From the NCBI RefSeq assembly GCF_032854445.1, contig NC_088302.1, forward strand, positions 4,027,338 to 4,087,337: a stretch of DNA of 60,000 bases, written 5' to 3'. A program made the translations under genes and the position numbers. The DNA comes from Liolophura sinensis (taxonomy: Eukaryota; Mollusca; Polyplacophora; Chitonida; Chitonidae). The notes below the pieces were generated by a model, which worked only from the letters and a program-made list of their open reading frames with translations, did no database searches and was not told the origin of the DNA. The number at the start of each line of letters is the position of its first letter. Within the stretch, counting starts at the first letter, position 1. This document shows positions 41,601-56,600 of the stretch, one piece after another.

Positions 41601-44600
41601 AATACAAAATACCTTCTCAACTGTTACATCATCTTTGTAATCTTCCTGCAGTTTTGAGCTTTTATTCTCTAATTAAGAATAGAGCCTAGAATGTTACTGC
41701 AGCACAAGAACACAATAGCACAATAAGCCTCTCACCATCAATATGATCTCTGTAAGTTACAGTCCTGTCCATGCTGGCTTCCTCTTGGGGATACATATAT
41801 GTGGACAGGTCTGCAGCAATCTATGGATGATCATCCCAGTATAATGCTGGTTGTCGTCATATAAGTGAAATATTGTGGAGTACAGAGTAAATATAATGAT
41901 GTATGAAATAAACACACTTTCCCCCTAACATCACCAACTTTTCAGATATATCATCACCTTTACCTGCAGGGCACCTGTTCACACCAGTCCTCTTCTCTCC
42001 ACTGGTCCTCCTTCCACACATCAGCCTCCACAGCACCATCCCTGTGTATATACAACGATAGCCTTACACACCACACTTTCTCTCAAATCAGTGTTAAAGG
42101 CATTTTTCTCGCCACGAAGTTCTCATTTATCTATGAATCCACAAAAAATTAAAATCACACTTGGAAAACAAATGAAGATATAACCCATGCAGACATGGAC
42201 ACAGATGACAGAGACACTTTCAACTAAAGACAGAAAGAAGGACTTTTTACATTTATTTACATGTATTTATTTGATTGGTGTTTTAAAGCCATATTCAGCA
42301 TGAGCTGGCTTTTCACATTCTGATACAATATTCTGCTACATTACATCAAATTCTGATAAAGTATTCTACTACACTAAACCAAATGTACACCAGATTGTGT
42401 ATAGGGTGAGACAACAACAGTAACATGCTTATCAAATATGGCTACATTACAGATTAGCTTGTTTCCTCTAGTAACTACGTTCAGTAAGACTCTACTTCAT
42501 CATGGAATTCCACAGCCTTACCCAATCTCTGGTAACAGGATTTTGTACTCCAATGGTGAGGTAGTTTCCGGAAAATTTGACAGAATTGCCAGCCTGAAAC
42601 ATAAAAGTATGGTACAGATGATATATGTAGTTTACAGTGCTCGCAGGCATGTACTACCCCAATATAACAACTAGCTAATGTGATTTATTCATGTTTCAAC
42701 ACAGTTTTACATAACCATAATTTGTGTAGAAGTGAATGATTTATTTATTTATTTGATTGATGTTTCATGCTGTACTCAAGAATATTTCACTTATACGACG
42801 GCTGCCAGCATTATGGTGGGATGAAACCAGACAGAGCCCTGGGGAAACCAACAACCGTGCACAAGTTGCTGGAAGACCATCCTGCATATGCCCAGAGAGG
42901 AAGCCAGCATGGCACTGAATAATGCTAGGCCAAGCGATCTGATGGCTCCAGCTTTTGCTGGTTCGGCTTTGTAAGTCGGCAGGATTGCCATCTTCTTGGT
43001 GAGGTACAGTGGTCTCCCCTGATTGATTTCACCCATATATCCTGGCACTTGCTGGTTCAGACGGTTAATGCACTGGCTCACTGTGACTATCAGGCCTTGA
43101 CCAGTGAGGCTTTGTGTTTCAACCCAACACCTCTTACTTTGATTGATACTAAATCCGGAAGTTTGTCCACTGGCTCACTGTGACTATCAGGCCTTGACCA
43201 GTGAGGCTTTGTGTTTCAACCCAACACCTGTTACTTTGGTTGAGACTAAACCAGGAAGTTTGTCAGGTGCCAGTACATCATGACGGTTGGTGGTTTAGTC
43301 CGGGAACTCTGATTTCCTTCATACATAAACCTCACTGTAGTCATCACAGTAAAGAATTCTAAAGTGTTGTCCTAAACACCAAATATATACCAAATACATT
43401 TGATGTATTTTTGATGTACCAGATCAGATGGAGTTGATGTGGCTTGCAGCTCTAGAAGCATGCCTTTGTTCACACACCTGTGCTCTCGTAGATCTTTGCC
43501 ATGGAAAGTGAAGAGGATATCCACTGCTTTGTCATCACTCATCTGTAAATCAGGTGTGATAAGAAGCAAGGTTCAGGTCTGACAGTAAGGGGTAACAGGC
43601 TGCCGTTTGGATAATATTTGCACAAATGTATCCAATATTTAAACTAGTTTCAGAAGATAAGAAGCATTTGACTTCGATTCATTCAGAATGAATGGATTAC
43701 CATTCGTATTAAATATTTTAAATTTTACTGGATTAACCAGATAAAAAAAACACATAAACTAAATGACTTGAATTATTTTAAGTTTACCCGGCCAGATAAG
43801 CGTAATTCAGTACCTCTAGTGATCCTAGCTCAAAGGCTCTATGGCTGATGGCCTTCTTTCACCAACTGTGTTGCATCAAAACCTTGAAATAATGAGTATG
43901 TCCTAAAAACTAAATGTAGCACATAAATCAACAAACATCAGTACCCTTGCGTAATCCACGGCTGCTTCCACAATATTCTGGGCGCGAAACTTCTCAAAAA
44001 ACTTGTGGTCAAATCTCATCTCAGCTGCATTCTTTCCTCCTAATATCAGCTGTAAACAAGAAAAAATAGCACCAACACATAAATAAACATAAGCCTCTGA
44101 ATATTTACAGGGTAAATAATGAGGTACTATAAAATGAAGAGTATGGTTTTAAAAAGAGTATGCTTTTAAAAATAAAAAGAGTATGGTTTTAAAAAGAGTA
44201 TGGTTTTAAAAGACTGTAATGTCCAAATCTTTTTTGAGGCATATTTCATGTTACTTAATAGCCCCTCTATTTTATTCCTATTTTACATCATTGGTCAGAA
44301 ATATTCGAAAATGATGTCATCACTGAGCACACTGGGAATCTCGGACCCGCTTAGTTCCCCCCACTTTGAGCTCTCCACCCAACAAAGTTGTTTCGATAGC
44401 TATCATTGTTGACATCACCACAGCCAGCTACTTAATTTCTGAAAACTGCAGGTCAAAGCCATTTTTACACCCCAAGAAGAAAGCTGATAGGCTATTTTGT
44501 AGTCTTACATGTTAGGCCACATCAAATACTACGCATTAAGAAACAAAAAGCAAGAGTTTTCATGTATCCCTTTATGATTAATTTGAGCAGCAAACATTCT

Positions 44601-47600
44601 CACTAAGGTACACACAACTTAAATCACTTGAATATAGGTTTATCATACATGAACACAGGCAATCAATTACAGCAAATTCTACAGCAAAATTGACAAAAAC
44701 AATATACACAAGACACAGTACAGTATCAGTACTGGCCCCATAAGATCTGGCCCCATTGCTGAAAATGTCCCTTGGATCTGCATTAAGCGTTCATGGAATT
44801 ACGTATGCTGACGACAGCTAACAGAGCGTCCATGTTACGATCAAACAAGAAAGCCGCCTGGTGGAATATGGCACTCCTCTTCCTCTTGAACCGTGGCTGT
44901 TTCTCAATATCCTGCCCGTTGTACTGAACAGTCCCGCCATTACCACTGCTGGCAGTCTTTTTGCTCTCTCATATTTCAGTTTGTCCACTGATACTGGACT
45001 GTTCACAATTCCTATTAGAAGGTTTATCATTGTGCTGAATTTGCTGGTAAAAAGTATGTTAACGGTAGGAAGCAATGATTTTATCTGATCACTGTTGAGC
45101 AGAAACAACTTTATGTACCCTGACCCGCGAAGGCCTCAAAGACAATGCCGTCCTGTGAATGACTCAACACCAACTCAAAATTAGGTTAATTTAACCAATA
45201 CTGAAAAGGAAGCTAAACTTGAAATAAAGCATGTGGGGATAATTGGATGTCTTGCTTGTAATGAGGATTTCCGCCTGGTCACCAGAGCTCTGCGTTGTTG
45301 ATTTCAATGGTGTGGGTATAATTAACAATGGTTTACTGTTTAGGACTTATGACATCACAATACACTCTTGGTGTATTAATACACAAACAATTTCGTGTTC
45401 TGTTCACGTTTTGAGGCAGGTCTAACATGTGATATGAAGCGTGTAACTCTAGCGAAAAGCACAAAATAAACCAACTGGTTAAACCACATATGTTTTAACT
45501 AATTCGTGTTTAACGATTAGATACAAAACCATAATTGGGGAAGGTTCCTAATAATTGGGGAAGGTTCCTAATAATTGGGGAAGGTTCCTAAACTGTCATG
45601 CACCAGTTGGTCACTGGAGATTTCCACATTGGATGATACCAGCCTGCTCCAGTTGTTGACTGGTTTATGACCGATTGGCCACAGCTTTTCTTTGAACTTG
45701 TTGGTAAAACACTGATTGGTACTTATCAACGTGTTACAACCTGAGAAACTGTGCTGTGCTGTGTTCTTTTATTCTCCAGTTTTTACCACTTGTATCATTA
45801 CACAATAATGTGAAAACATAAAATCCACAGGAACTGCGTGCCAGACAAGGAAATGTCATAACCTGACAGGAATGAGCTAGAGGAGTTTGTTGTATCGCAT
45901 GTCAACAAAAATTTAGGAATGACAACCGATCGTGTTGAAATTACCACTCAGCTCAGAATCAACTGCTACTCAATTGGTATGGGTTGGTTAGAGTTTGCAT
46001 GTGTATATATTGATTGATTTTTTTGCTGTATTATCAGAATTGAAAACTTATAATATAAGCTGTGGAGAGAAACATGTCCACACTGACAGATTATGATATC
46101 TGACTATATCTAAGTACAGAAACACTCACCTCATATGTATTGAGTCTATCTAGGTACTGTAACAGCTTCAGTCTGTCCTTGCACAGCTGCTTCTGCTCCA
46201 GACTGAGACTGAAACCAAACAAATGATCAGTCCATCACGCATTCTCTTAGCCTTGACACTTTATATAAAATCATTCACAAAATCACAACAGAAGACACCT
46301 TTACAGTGTACCAGTACAAGAATATATCATTTACTAAGAATCACCTTCACTGTATAAACCAGAAACACACATTTTCTCTTTGATCACAAGGAAGGGTAAT
46401 ACCATTACATCATATGTAAAATTCTGTTAATAGCTGTATTTATCTACTTATTTCAGTAGTGTTTTCTACTGTGCTCAAGAATACTAAACTTATATCACAA
46501 CAGTAAGCTATATGGGTGGAGGGAACATGCTTGAACCAATTTAATTCTAATATAAAGTTTTGAACATGTTTGTTAGATTACATGTGGCTACAGCAAGCCT
46601 CACAAAAGTACAGAGTGAGTGAGTGCTTTGGGTTTAACGTCGTACTTAACAATTTTTCAGTCACATGACGATGAAGGAAATCCTTACACTGCACGTAATA
46701 TGCATCCACAAGACGGATTTCCACTGCCATTTTATCTAATACTGCTTCACTGAGACGCCTTACCGAAGGCAAAGTAAGCCGCCCCTACAATTAGTCATTA
46801 TATACTAATATATAATGGGACATTGCTATTTCATAAAAATGGGACATTGCTATTTCATAAAAATGGGACATTGTTATTTCATACAATGTAAAGTATTTGA
46901 CAAATCCCACTGAATGGACACACTGATGAAATCTGACAAGTCAATACAACAAATCAGAATGTGTGAACCTGTGTTTACCTGTTGTAGTCCACCTGTTTTA
47001 GCAGTTCTTCTCTCCGAGCATTGAGTCGCTCTCGTCTCTGCTGCTGCTGGTCTTCATCTTCCTCTCCATACAGGTCTTCATACTCCTCCTCCAAGTCACA
47101 CAGGATAAACCTGATCAAATATAGCACAAGATCCGGGTCACACAGGATAAACCTGATCAAATATAGCACAAGCTCCAGGTCACACAGGATAAACCTGATC
47201 AAATATAGGACAAGATCCAGGCCACACAGGATAAACCTGATCAAACAAAAAAAAGCAGATATGCATTACACAGGACAAACTTTGTTAAACACATCAAACT
47301 GGGTGAACCTAATTACGCACAACTGAGACAGAAATATCCAGGTGACTCAGTATGAGGCTGATCTAACATAGCACACGATCCACACCACACAGGCTAAACC
47401 TGATCAAGCATAGCACAAGGCCCAGGTCACAAAAGATGAACTTGATCAAAGAAAACAGCAGATCACGACACAGCACATAATCCACACCACACAGGATGAA
47501 TCTGATCAAACACAACACACGGTCCAGGTCACAAAAGATGAACTTGATCAACAAACCTGCAGATCAATATCACACAGGATAAATCTGATCAAGCAAAAGA

Positions 47601-50600
47601 GCACATCCAGGTCACACAGGATGAACCAGATCAAACAAGACAGCACATCCTGGTCACACAGGATGAACCTGATCAAACAAGAAAGCACATTCTGGTCACA
47701 CAGGGAGAACCTGATCAAACAAGACAGCACAACAGAGTCACACAGGGAGAACCTGATCAAACAAGAAAGCACATTCTGGTCACACAGGGTGAGCCTGATC
47801 AAACATGACAGCACATTCATGTCGCACAATATGAACCTGATCAAACAAAACTGCACATCCAGATCACACAAGATGAACATGATCAAACAAGACAGCACAT
47901 CCAGGTCACACAGGGAGAACCTGATCAAACAAAAAAGCACATCCAGGTTACACAGGGAGAACCTGATCAAACAAAAAAGCACATTCTGGTCACACAGGGA
48001 GAACCTGATCAAACAAGACAGCACATCCAGGTCACACAGGATAAAACTGATCAAACAAGAAAGCACAATCTGGTCACACAGGGAGAACCTGATCAAACAA
48101 GACAGCACAACAGAGTCACACAGGGAGAACCTGATCAAACAAGAAAGCACATTCTGGTCACACAGGGTGAGCCTGATCAAACATGACAGCACATTCATGT
48201 CGCACAATATGAACCTGATCAAACAAAACTGCACATCCAGATCACACAAGATGAACATGATCAAACAAGACAGCACATCCAGGTCACACAGGGTGAATCA
48301 GATCAAACAAGACAGCACATCCTGGTCACTCAGGATGAACCTGATCAAACAAGACAGCACATCCTGGTCACACAGGATGAACCTGATCAAACAAGACAGC
48401 ACATCCAGGTCACACAGGATGAACCTGATCAAACAAGACAGCACATCAAGGTCACACAGGATAAACCTGATCAAACAAGACAGCACATCCAGGTTACACA
48501 GGGAGAACCTGATCAAACAAGAAAGCACATTCTGGTCACACAGGGAGAACCTGATCAAAGAAGACAGCACATCCAGGTCACACAGGATGAACCTGATCAA
48601 AGAAGACAGCACATCCAGGTCACACAGGATGAACCTGATCAAAGAAGACAGCACATCCAGGTCACACAGGACAGGACATTCAGGTTACACTGTTAAACAT
48701 AACAGGTAAAAAATCTCCCTGGTATACCATCTAATGTTCCTTGATGGAAATAACTACTCTGTTTAAGTAAGTAAGAATATACTAAGTATATTCTATTAGC
48801 TATGAGGCTCTCCTACCTGCCCCCATCCTCTCCCTTGCCTATGGAGATAAGGGCCTGGAGATCTGTGCCCCTCAATCCGTACTCCAGCAACTCCTTCATG
48901 GCATCTATGTTCTCTGGCACTCTCTCCAAGCACTCATGGAGAACCCAGGACCGTTTGCTGATTTTACTCTAATAATAAACAATATTAACATGATGTTACC
49001 ACAATACCTTGGCACTTTTGTTCAATCTGTTATATTAGCTGAGTAAGCTTAAGTCAAGAATTATTTCCACCTGTACAACCCAGTGCCCAGATCAAGCCTC
49101 TGCCATTTGCCAGGTTGTGAAAAAAGTCCTGTCTAATTTACTTGATTTATTTATTTAATTTGTGTTTTATGCAGTAGTCAAGAATATTTCACCTATACAA
49201 CGGGAGGCAGCATTATGGCAGGAGGAAACCTGGCAGATCCCAGTGGTAACCTATAGGCGTCCATTTGCTAGTAAAACATCCCATATACGTAGAGGAAAAC
49301 AGCACAGTTGGACTTCTGGGTCAATGCACTGCACGAACATGTTAACCACTCAGCCACGGAGGCCCAACAGGCACCTTCGTGGCAGCTGGTTAGCGCATTA
49401 GCGCAGTGTAATGACTCAGGAGCCTCTCACCAATGCAGTCGCTGTGAGTTCAAGTCCAGCCCATGCTGGCTTCCTCTCCGGCCGTACGTGGGAAGGTCTG
49501 TTAGCAACCTGCGTATGGTCGTGGGTTTCCCCTGGGTTCTGCCCCGTTTGCACCCACCATGATGCTGGCCGCCGGCGTATAAGTGAAATATTCTTGAGTA
49601 CAGTGTAAAACACCATTCAAATAAATAAATAAATAATGGATGCCCAATGTGCTGTTTTAAAGCCACAACTAAGAGCTTGATTTGGGCCCTAGATCTTCAA
49701 GGGCCAACTGGATGCAGGGAGGAAAAAAAGTTTAATCCAATGAGCTAATCAGTTCCACATCATGCAAACATTCCAAAGGAAACCTAAAAAAGATTACTTC
49801 TGATTAAACTGCAAAAATCTTCAGACCAAAAAAACAGATAAAAATTAATTTTGATTCACAGTTACGTATTTTCAGCAAAGCAGATTACCAGGTAGTCTTG
49901 TATGGATGCCACAGACACAGGTGCTTTCCTCCACTGTCTCTGGTACACCTTGTCACAGTCCAGGCCGTAGGTCCGCGCCAGGGCCAATGCTTCTCCGTAC
50001 TCCTCACAGTTTATCTATAATGTTCAGCAACAACTTAATGGGATGACCAGACAATGAGACTGTCAGTACTGTTACAGCTGTTGACTGAGATTCAGTTAAA
50101 GACCATATAGAGCGAGTTGACAGGCTGGTTATATTTTGTCATGTAAATACGCATGCATGTGAACATTTTTTTTAGGATACTGTCAACAACAGATTTTCCA
50201 AAGCCAGGTGGGTTTCCTACCTTTTTATCATATAATTCCTCTGGAGTGGTAGATTTCAGCCTCACCAGTCTGTATGTTCTTGTGACAAGTCTAAACCATG
50301 GAGAAATTGGAGGGTTGAAAAAACAAACTTTAAGTCTATTTAGATGAGAAAATGAGAAATTAAATCACCACAATTCGCAGTATAATGAATTTTTTCTGGT
50401 AACTAATTACAAGTACATGTAAACCCATCAAATCATCCTGCAATTTCACATGAGTTTTTCTACCTTTCAACACAATTCTACTTTATCAACATTATTTTGT
50501 CATGAAATATTATATGAAAAAATGTACTCTAATTCCTCAATTTTTTCACATGTGAAAGAGCAAATTTCAGAGCAATTTTTGAATTGACTGTGGAGACAAA

Positions 50601-53600
50601 AATATATTGGTTGGTTTAACGAGTTTCAGGGCATCATAAAAATTAAAATTTTATCAGTCTAAGCAGAATAATGTGGTTAGAACATGCTTGAATAAACGCC
50701 TTGCAAACATGCAAAATGTTTGAAGAATTACAGCATAGAGGAAAATGAAGGTTATATAATAATATTACTTCTGGAGCTGAAATCCAGTAAGATATCCTCC
50801 CTTCCAAACAAACCTTAGAGCATCTTCCGAAGATGTGTCACAATAAGGCAACTTGACTAACTTCACAAAAATATTAGGTCAAAAACAGAAGCTGAATACA
50901 ATACAGGTATATGTACCTTGGTCGCTTCCTGGGCGGCTGAAATCGATCGCTGTCTGTGATGTAATAAAGCATCTGTTTGGTCAGTTTGGTTGTCTTGGTA
51001 ACCATGGAGGTGTCTTCATCATCACTGTCATCATACTCCTCCTCATCCGTGGCCACTAGGCGGCGCTTAAGTGAGGGGAACTGACATTCACACTGTATAA
51101 AATGTCCACAAATAGCTCAATCAAATGTAAAGGAATCATCATTAAACGTTCAACACTACACTGGCAACATTTTTGGCTTGGAGAAAATGTTAACCAGGAA
51201 ACACCTTCCATGTATTTGGTTATTTATTTTATTTGACTGATCTTGTGGGATTCCCACGATCCCAGAAACTACTCTGTGACAGAGTTGCCGAAATATCTTA
51301 CATAACCAATGTCACCTATAACAAAATAACAACCATTCTTTCCACACATCTCCAAAACATTAAATAATACAGAGAGTGTTGTAATCTCACCTCCAGGCTA
51401 AGGAAGCCACCATTCTGGGTGTCTGTGATGTGAGGGGAGGGCTCAAACCACTCAGGAGATGTGCCCAACAGATTCTTCAAGGTCTGGATAGAGGAGACGG
51501 ACACCGCCCCACTGCAGCGAGCCAAAATCACCTCCTGTCACAACACAGAAAAAAGGTAAACACAACACACAAAACAATAGTAGACAAAACATAAAACAGG
51601 TAAATAAAACATACAATACAACATGTAAATACAACACACAATACAACATGTAACTACAACATACAATACAACAGGTAAATACAACACACAACACAACAGG
51701 TAAATACAACTTACAATACAACACACAAAACAACAGGTAAATAAAACATACAATACAACAGATAAATACAACATACAATACAACATGTAAATAAATACAA
51801 CATACAACACAACATGTAAATACAACATACAACACAACAGGTAAATACAACACACAACACAACAGGTAAATACAACATACAATACAACAGGTAAATACAA
51901 CACACAACACAATAAATAAATACAGCATACAATACAACAGGTAAATACAACACACAATACAACATACAATACAACAGGTAAATACAACACACAACACAAC
52001 AGGTAAATAAAACATACAATACAACAGGTAAATACAACACACAATACAATAAATAAATACAACATACAATACAACAGGTAAATACAACACACAGCACAGC
52101 AGGTAAATACAACATACAATACAACACGTAAATACAACACATAAAACAACAGGTAATACAACAAACAAAACAACAGGCAAATACAACACACAAAACATCA
52201 GGTAAATACAAAACATAATACAACAGGTAAACACAATACATAAGACAACAGGTAAACACAATACATAATACAACAGGTAAAAGCAAAAAAGTACAAGAGG
52301 TAAATGCAAAAAAAAACAACAGGTAAATACAACACATAATACAATAGGTAAATAGAACACACAAAAACAACGAGAAAACACTAAAAAAAAGCTAAACAAC
52401 GCAAAAAGCAACAGGTAAACAATGCTTGCTGAAATTAGCTGAAAGAAACCTATATCTTTAGTATAACTGTACATTAATGACATTAATCCTATTTTAATTA
52501 CAAAGTATACACAGCCTAGAGTTCAGACTACATCACAAATGTAGTCAACACAATTGCAGTTAAAATGCATAAACTAAATATACCTAAAATAATATGACAT
52601 TTACCTTTTCTGACCACCACTTGACGTCGATCAAGGTGCGTAAGTGTATCATATCTGAAATAAAAACAATGGCAGTTTAATGTTCAAGTTTAGAAAATGT
52701 GTTAACATAATCTTCATACTAGTCAGCATTGATGAAGGCTTTGAAAGTCTACTTTACTGGCCATGATTACAGGTTCACACAAGGAAGGGTTCTGGGGAAA
52801 TGACCGCAAAGACTTCCAGCTTCTGACTTAATCACAGCAGCAGGATTTGGGGCTTCTACCTCATTCGTCGGAGGCTGATCAACTGTGGCCAGAACAAGAC
52901 TGGCCTGAACAACACTATGAGCAAGACTGTGGCCTGAACAACACTATGAGCAAGACTGTGACATGAACAACACTATGGGCTGAACAACTGTAACCAGAAC
53001 AACACTGTGGCCACAACAACACTATGGCCTGAACAAAACTGTGGTCTCAACAAGATTGTGGCCTCAACAACATCGTGACCTGAATACTGGCAGGAACCCA
53101 AGTTTTAGAATTGCCCTAATATTGGATACATTCCTTATAAAATAACAATTCCTTGATTTTGGCCCTAAAATTTACGGAACTCAAAAACGAACACACATTA
53201 AGAGAATTTGTATGACCTACCTTTCAAAACTTTCCTCTTCATGGGGTTTTCCATAAAATCTGGACTGATTTCATCATGGTCTGGCTGTCAAATATCAGAA
53301 AATAAATAAGGTCATCATACATTTTAGCAGGCTGTGACCTTCTTATATTCCTCTTTGAAAATTACCATTACTTGGTCTATCTCTCTCGTGCAAACATATA
53401 TGTATAAGGTTTTCTTTCACTTAGCACACTTGATTTCAATTTACCATATTCAAAATCCCATTTCACTGAGTTTCACAAATCCTATACCTATCCATAGTTT
53501 GACTAATGCAAGCTTAGTATGATATCCATGTAGAGTTAAATGGAAATCTTTATCATCTAATGTAAACACTTTTATTTATACTGCACAACTTTATTCACAC

Positions 53601-56600
53601 ATAGATGTAATTTAGTAGACAACAAACACCTTTTTTCAAAACTTAAAATGACAAATACCATTTTGAGCTGAAAAAGATATGACACAAATACTAAGAATTT
53701 TAACTGAGCACTTTCGTCCACAAAGTAATTGTCTTGCCCACACCCCTGTCCACAAACCTGTTCCTCATGTAGCCATGACTTTCGTCTTCGCAGCGACGGG
53801 ACATCCCAAAGACAAAGCTTCCCTGAATGGTGGATTGTCACAAGGATTTGGCCGTTTGGGGACAAGCACATTTTAAACACCCCATCCTGATAAAAAGAAA
53901 GCATCTTGACATTTGAAGAGCATGTTGTGACAGTAACTTGAACTGTTCTGTATATAACATAAATTATACTTTTAGCACTTTTTACAATAAACACAATCTA
54001 GTCACTTGAGTCTTTATCCTAGCTTTTATCTTCAACAATGTTCAATGTTTCTTTTGTTTCTCTGCACCTATAAAACAAACAAATTTGATTCAATAATATT
54101 TGTAAACTTTACTGTTTTTTTAAATTGCCACAAAGGGAAGCCATATGTTCTCACACACATGTATGCTGACATTTGTCTATATGGGTCCTAACTTTTCAGC
54201 TGTGAAAAATTCTTTTCTAATGTATGGTACATTTGTCTCTTCTCACAGACATAAAAACAACCCATGCCTACATCTGCAAAACCACATACACACAGACCCA
54301 TACATACTCACTGGGTTGTAGCCATACCAGCTGTAGAAAGTGAAATTCTTCAGTCTCTTCATCACTCCATTATGCTGTTGAGCCTACACAGTGAACAGAA
54401 AGTGATTTGAGGGCTCACACTGTGCACCAAAGGGACATACGGAATAGCTCCACACCACTGTGACACCGTAGGTTTGATGGCAGATATTTACTTGATGCAT
54501 GTTTTAAGTCGTACTCAAGAATATTTCACTTATACCACAGACACCAATGTTATGCTGAGAGGAAACTGGACAGAGCCCAGAGGAAAGCCACACCAATCTG
54601 CAGATAGCTGGCAATCAGTGTTCTTATTGGTGAGAGGCTCTTGGATCATTGTGCTGGGAGGAAACCGGGCCTAGCCCGGGGGAAACCCATGACCATCCAC
54701 AGGTTGCTGAAAGACCTTCCCACATACGGTCGGAGAGTACATCTAAGTAGACCATATCTCAAAGAATATACTTTATCACCATAACAATCCTTTTTAGGAA
54801 TCTGAACTCTTCACACATAAAAAGACACCCATATACCATCATAGAATAGTTGTAACAAAAGACAGCAGCAATGTTACATGTACATACCCAAAAACAAACC
54901 AGTCACTTGTAACACAAAGTTCAAGATGACATACGCCTGGTAACCTGACATGAAGAAGTAAGGGTTACTGTGGCCTGCTTCAAGGACACTTTCTATTATC
55001 TGGACCGTAACATGAATTGTACATGTGATTCACAAGACACCACCAGCACAATACATGACTTCTGTGTTCTGATGAAGTGACGGCCTAAACTGTGACTTCA
55101 CAATGCTGCTGTAGGCAGGGGACAGTATGGACCCTTGCCTCAATATGGATTACATTACTGGCAGAATCCACGGGTGGAATTTCATCACTAATGTAACGAA
55201 TCAAATAATTATTTTTTGGGTTCACGATTTTAGAACATTCCATTGAATGTGTAAATGTAAAACTTCACATACTACACGTATGTGAAACATATATGTGAGA
55301 ACAAAGGGACATAACTCAGGAATAGTTTCATATCATTTGACACAATAACTGGCCCAAGTCCAGCCAAGCCAAGGTGTGCTTTACCTGATAGAGATCCTCT
55401 GAGTAATCCGTGACTAGTTTATAATGAGGGGCATCTGACAGCATTCTCCATGCAGTTATCCCCTCCTGAACCGCCCTGTTTGGAGATTGTTCCCCTCTGC
55501 TACAGTCCCCACAGCCACCTATGAGCAGCAGGTTAAAGCCTGGGTGGTGGGCCATGGCACTGACACCCAGGGGGTAGTGGGAACTGAACTGGAATGTGTG
55601 TTTCAGCTTGTACCCTTTCTCTCTGTCCAGGAGGTATCTCTTCAGGGTGCCGTGGTAGTTGATTACCAGCAGTTCTGCTGACCTGTGAACAAAATCAGGG
55701 TTGGGAGAGTTCGGTGGATATATAGAGGAAAAATAGATTTCCATATGAATACAAACAAGCCTTCAAATCAGCAGCTGACATTGGGCTAGATTGATGATTG
55801 ATTTATTTATTTCTTTATTTTACTGACCGTACACAGGAAGGTCCTCCAGCAACCTTCAGATGGTTGTGGGTTTCCCTCAGGCTCTGCTTGGTTTCCTCTC
55901 ACCATAATGCTGGCCGCCGTTGTATAAGTGAAATATTGTTGAGTACGGTGTAAAACACCAATTAAGTAAATAAATAAATAAATAATTTCATTGATTTAAT
56001 TTTAATGTCATACTCAAGAATTTTTTATTTATTCTGTAAGATAGCTCTGTAAGCTGTAAGATAACATCTACTTAGCTCTTCAGAAACACTCAGACTATAT
56101 GGAAAGCTGTAAATTATACAAATCCAACAAATGCACTATTGTTAACTGCCTATTGCTGACAAAAATAGGCATTTTCCCAAACTACAACATCAGGTGGGCA
56201 ATTTTTTTTGCCCACCCCATCTGTTACTAAGGAAGTCATACAGTCTCTAGCTTTCAGACAGCTTTACAGATTATGAAGCCAGTCAGGTTTACAGGTGCTG
56301 GAATCACCCTCTGAAGCCTTGTGTGACCCACAAAAAGCTGGGTCAGCTGGGCCACGACCACGGTCAGCTAGGGGACGCTCAGCTGTAGGAAGCAAAAAGT
56401 TGATACCCATAGAGACAGCAAGGGACCCACTGATGATTTATTTATTTGATCGGTATTTTATGCTGTACTCAAGAATATTTCACTTATACCACAAAACACC
56501 AATGTTATGCTGAGAGGAAACTGGACAGAGCCCAGAGGAAAGCCACACCAATCTGCAGATAGCTGGCAATCAGTGTTCTTATTGGTGAGAGGCTCCTGGA

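Noticed and set aside
44818-45108. Minus-strand 96-codon frame in the intron after e18 as an extra NBAS exon
   Set aside because: e18 and e19 already join in phase with no missing NBAS segment, and the frame has no NBAS similarity.
47621-48709. 362-codon plus-strand frame (SHRMNLIKQDSTS repeats)
   Set aside because: Opposite-strand shadow of the 42-bp e17-derived array.
51452-52483. 343-codon minus frame rich in Cys, Leu and Tyr as a membrane protein
   Set aside because: It is a low-complexity translation of the 24-bp repeat and ends by reading e12 in the wrong frame.
55487-55681. Plus-strand frame over e7
   Set aside because: Antisense shadow of a well-conserved NBAS exon.
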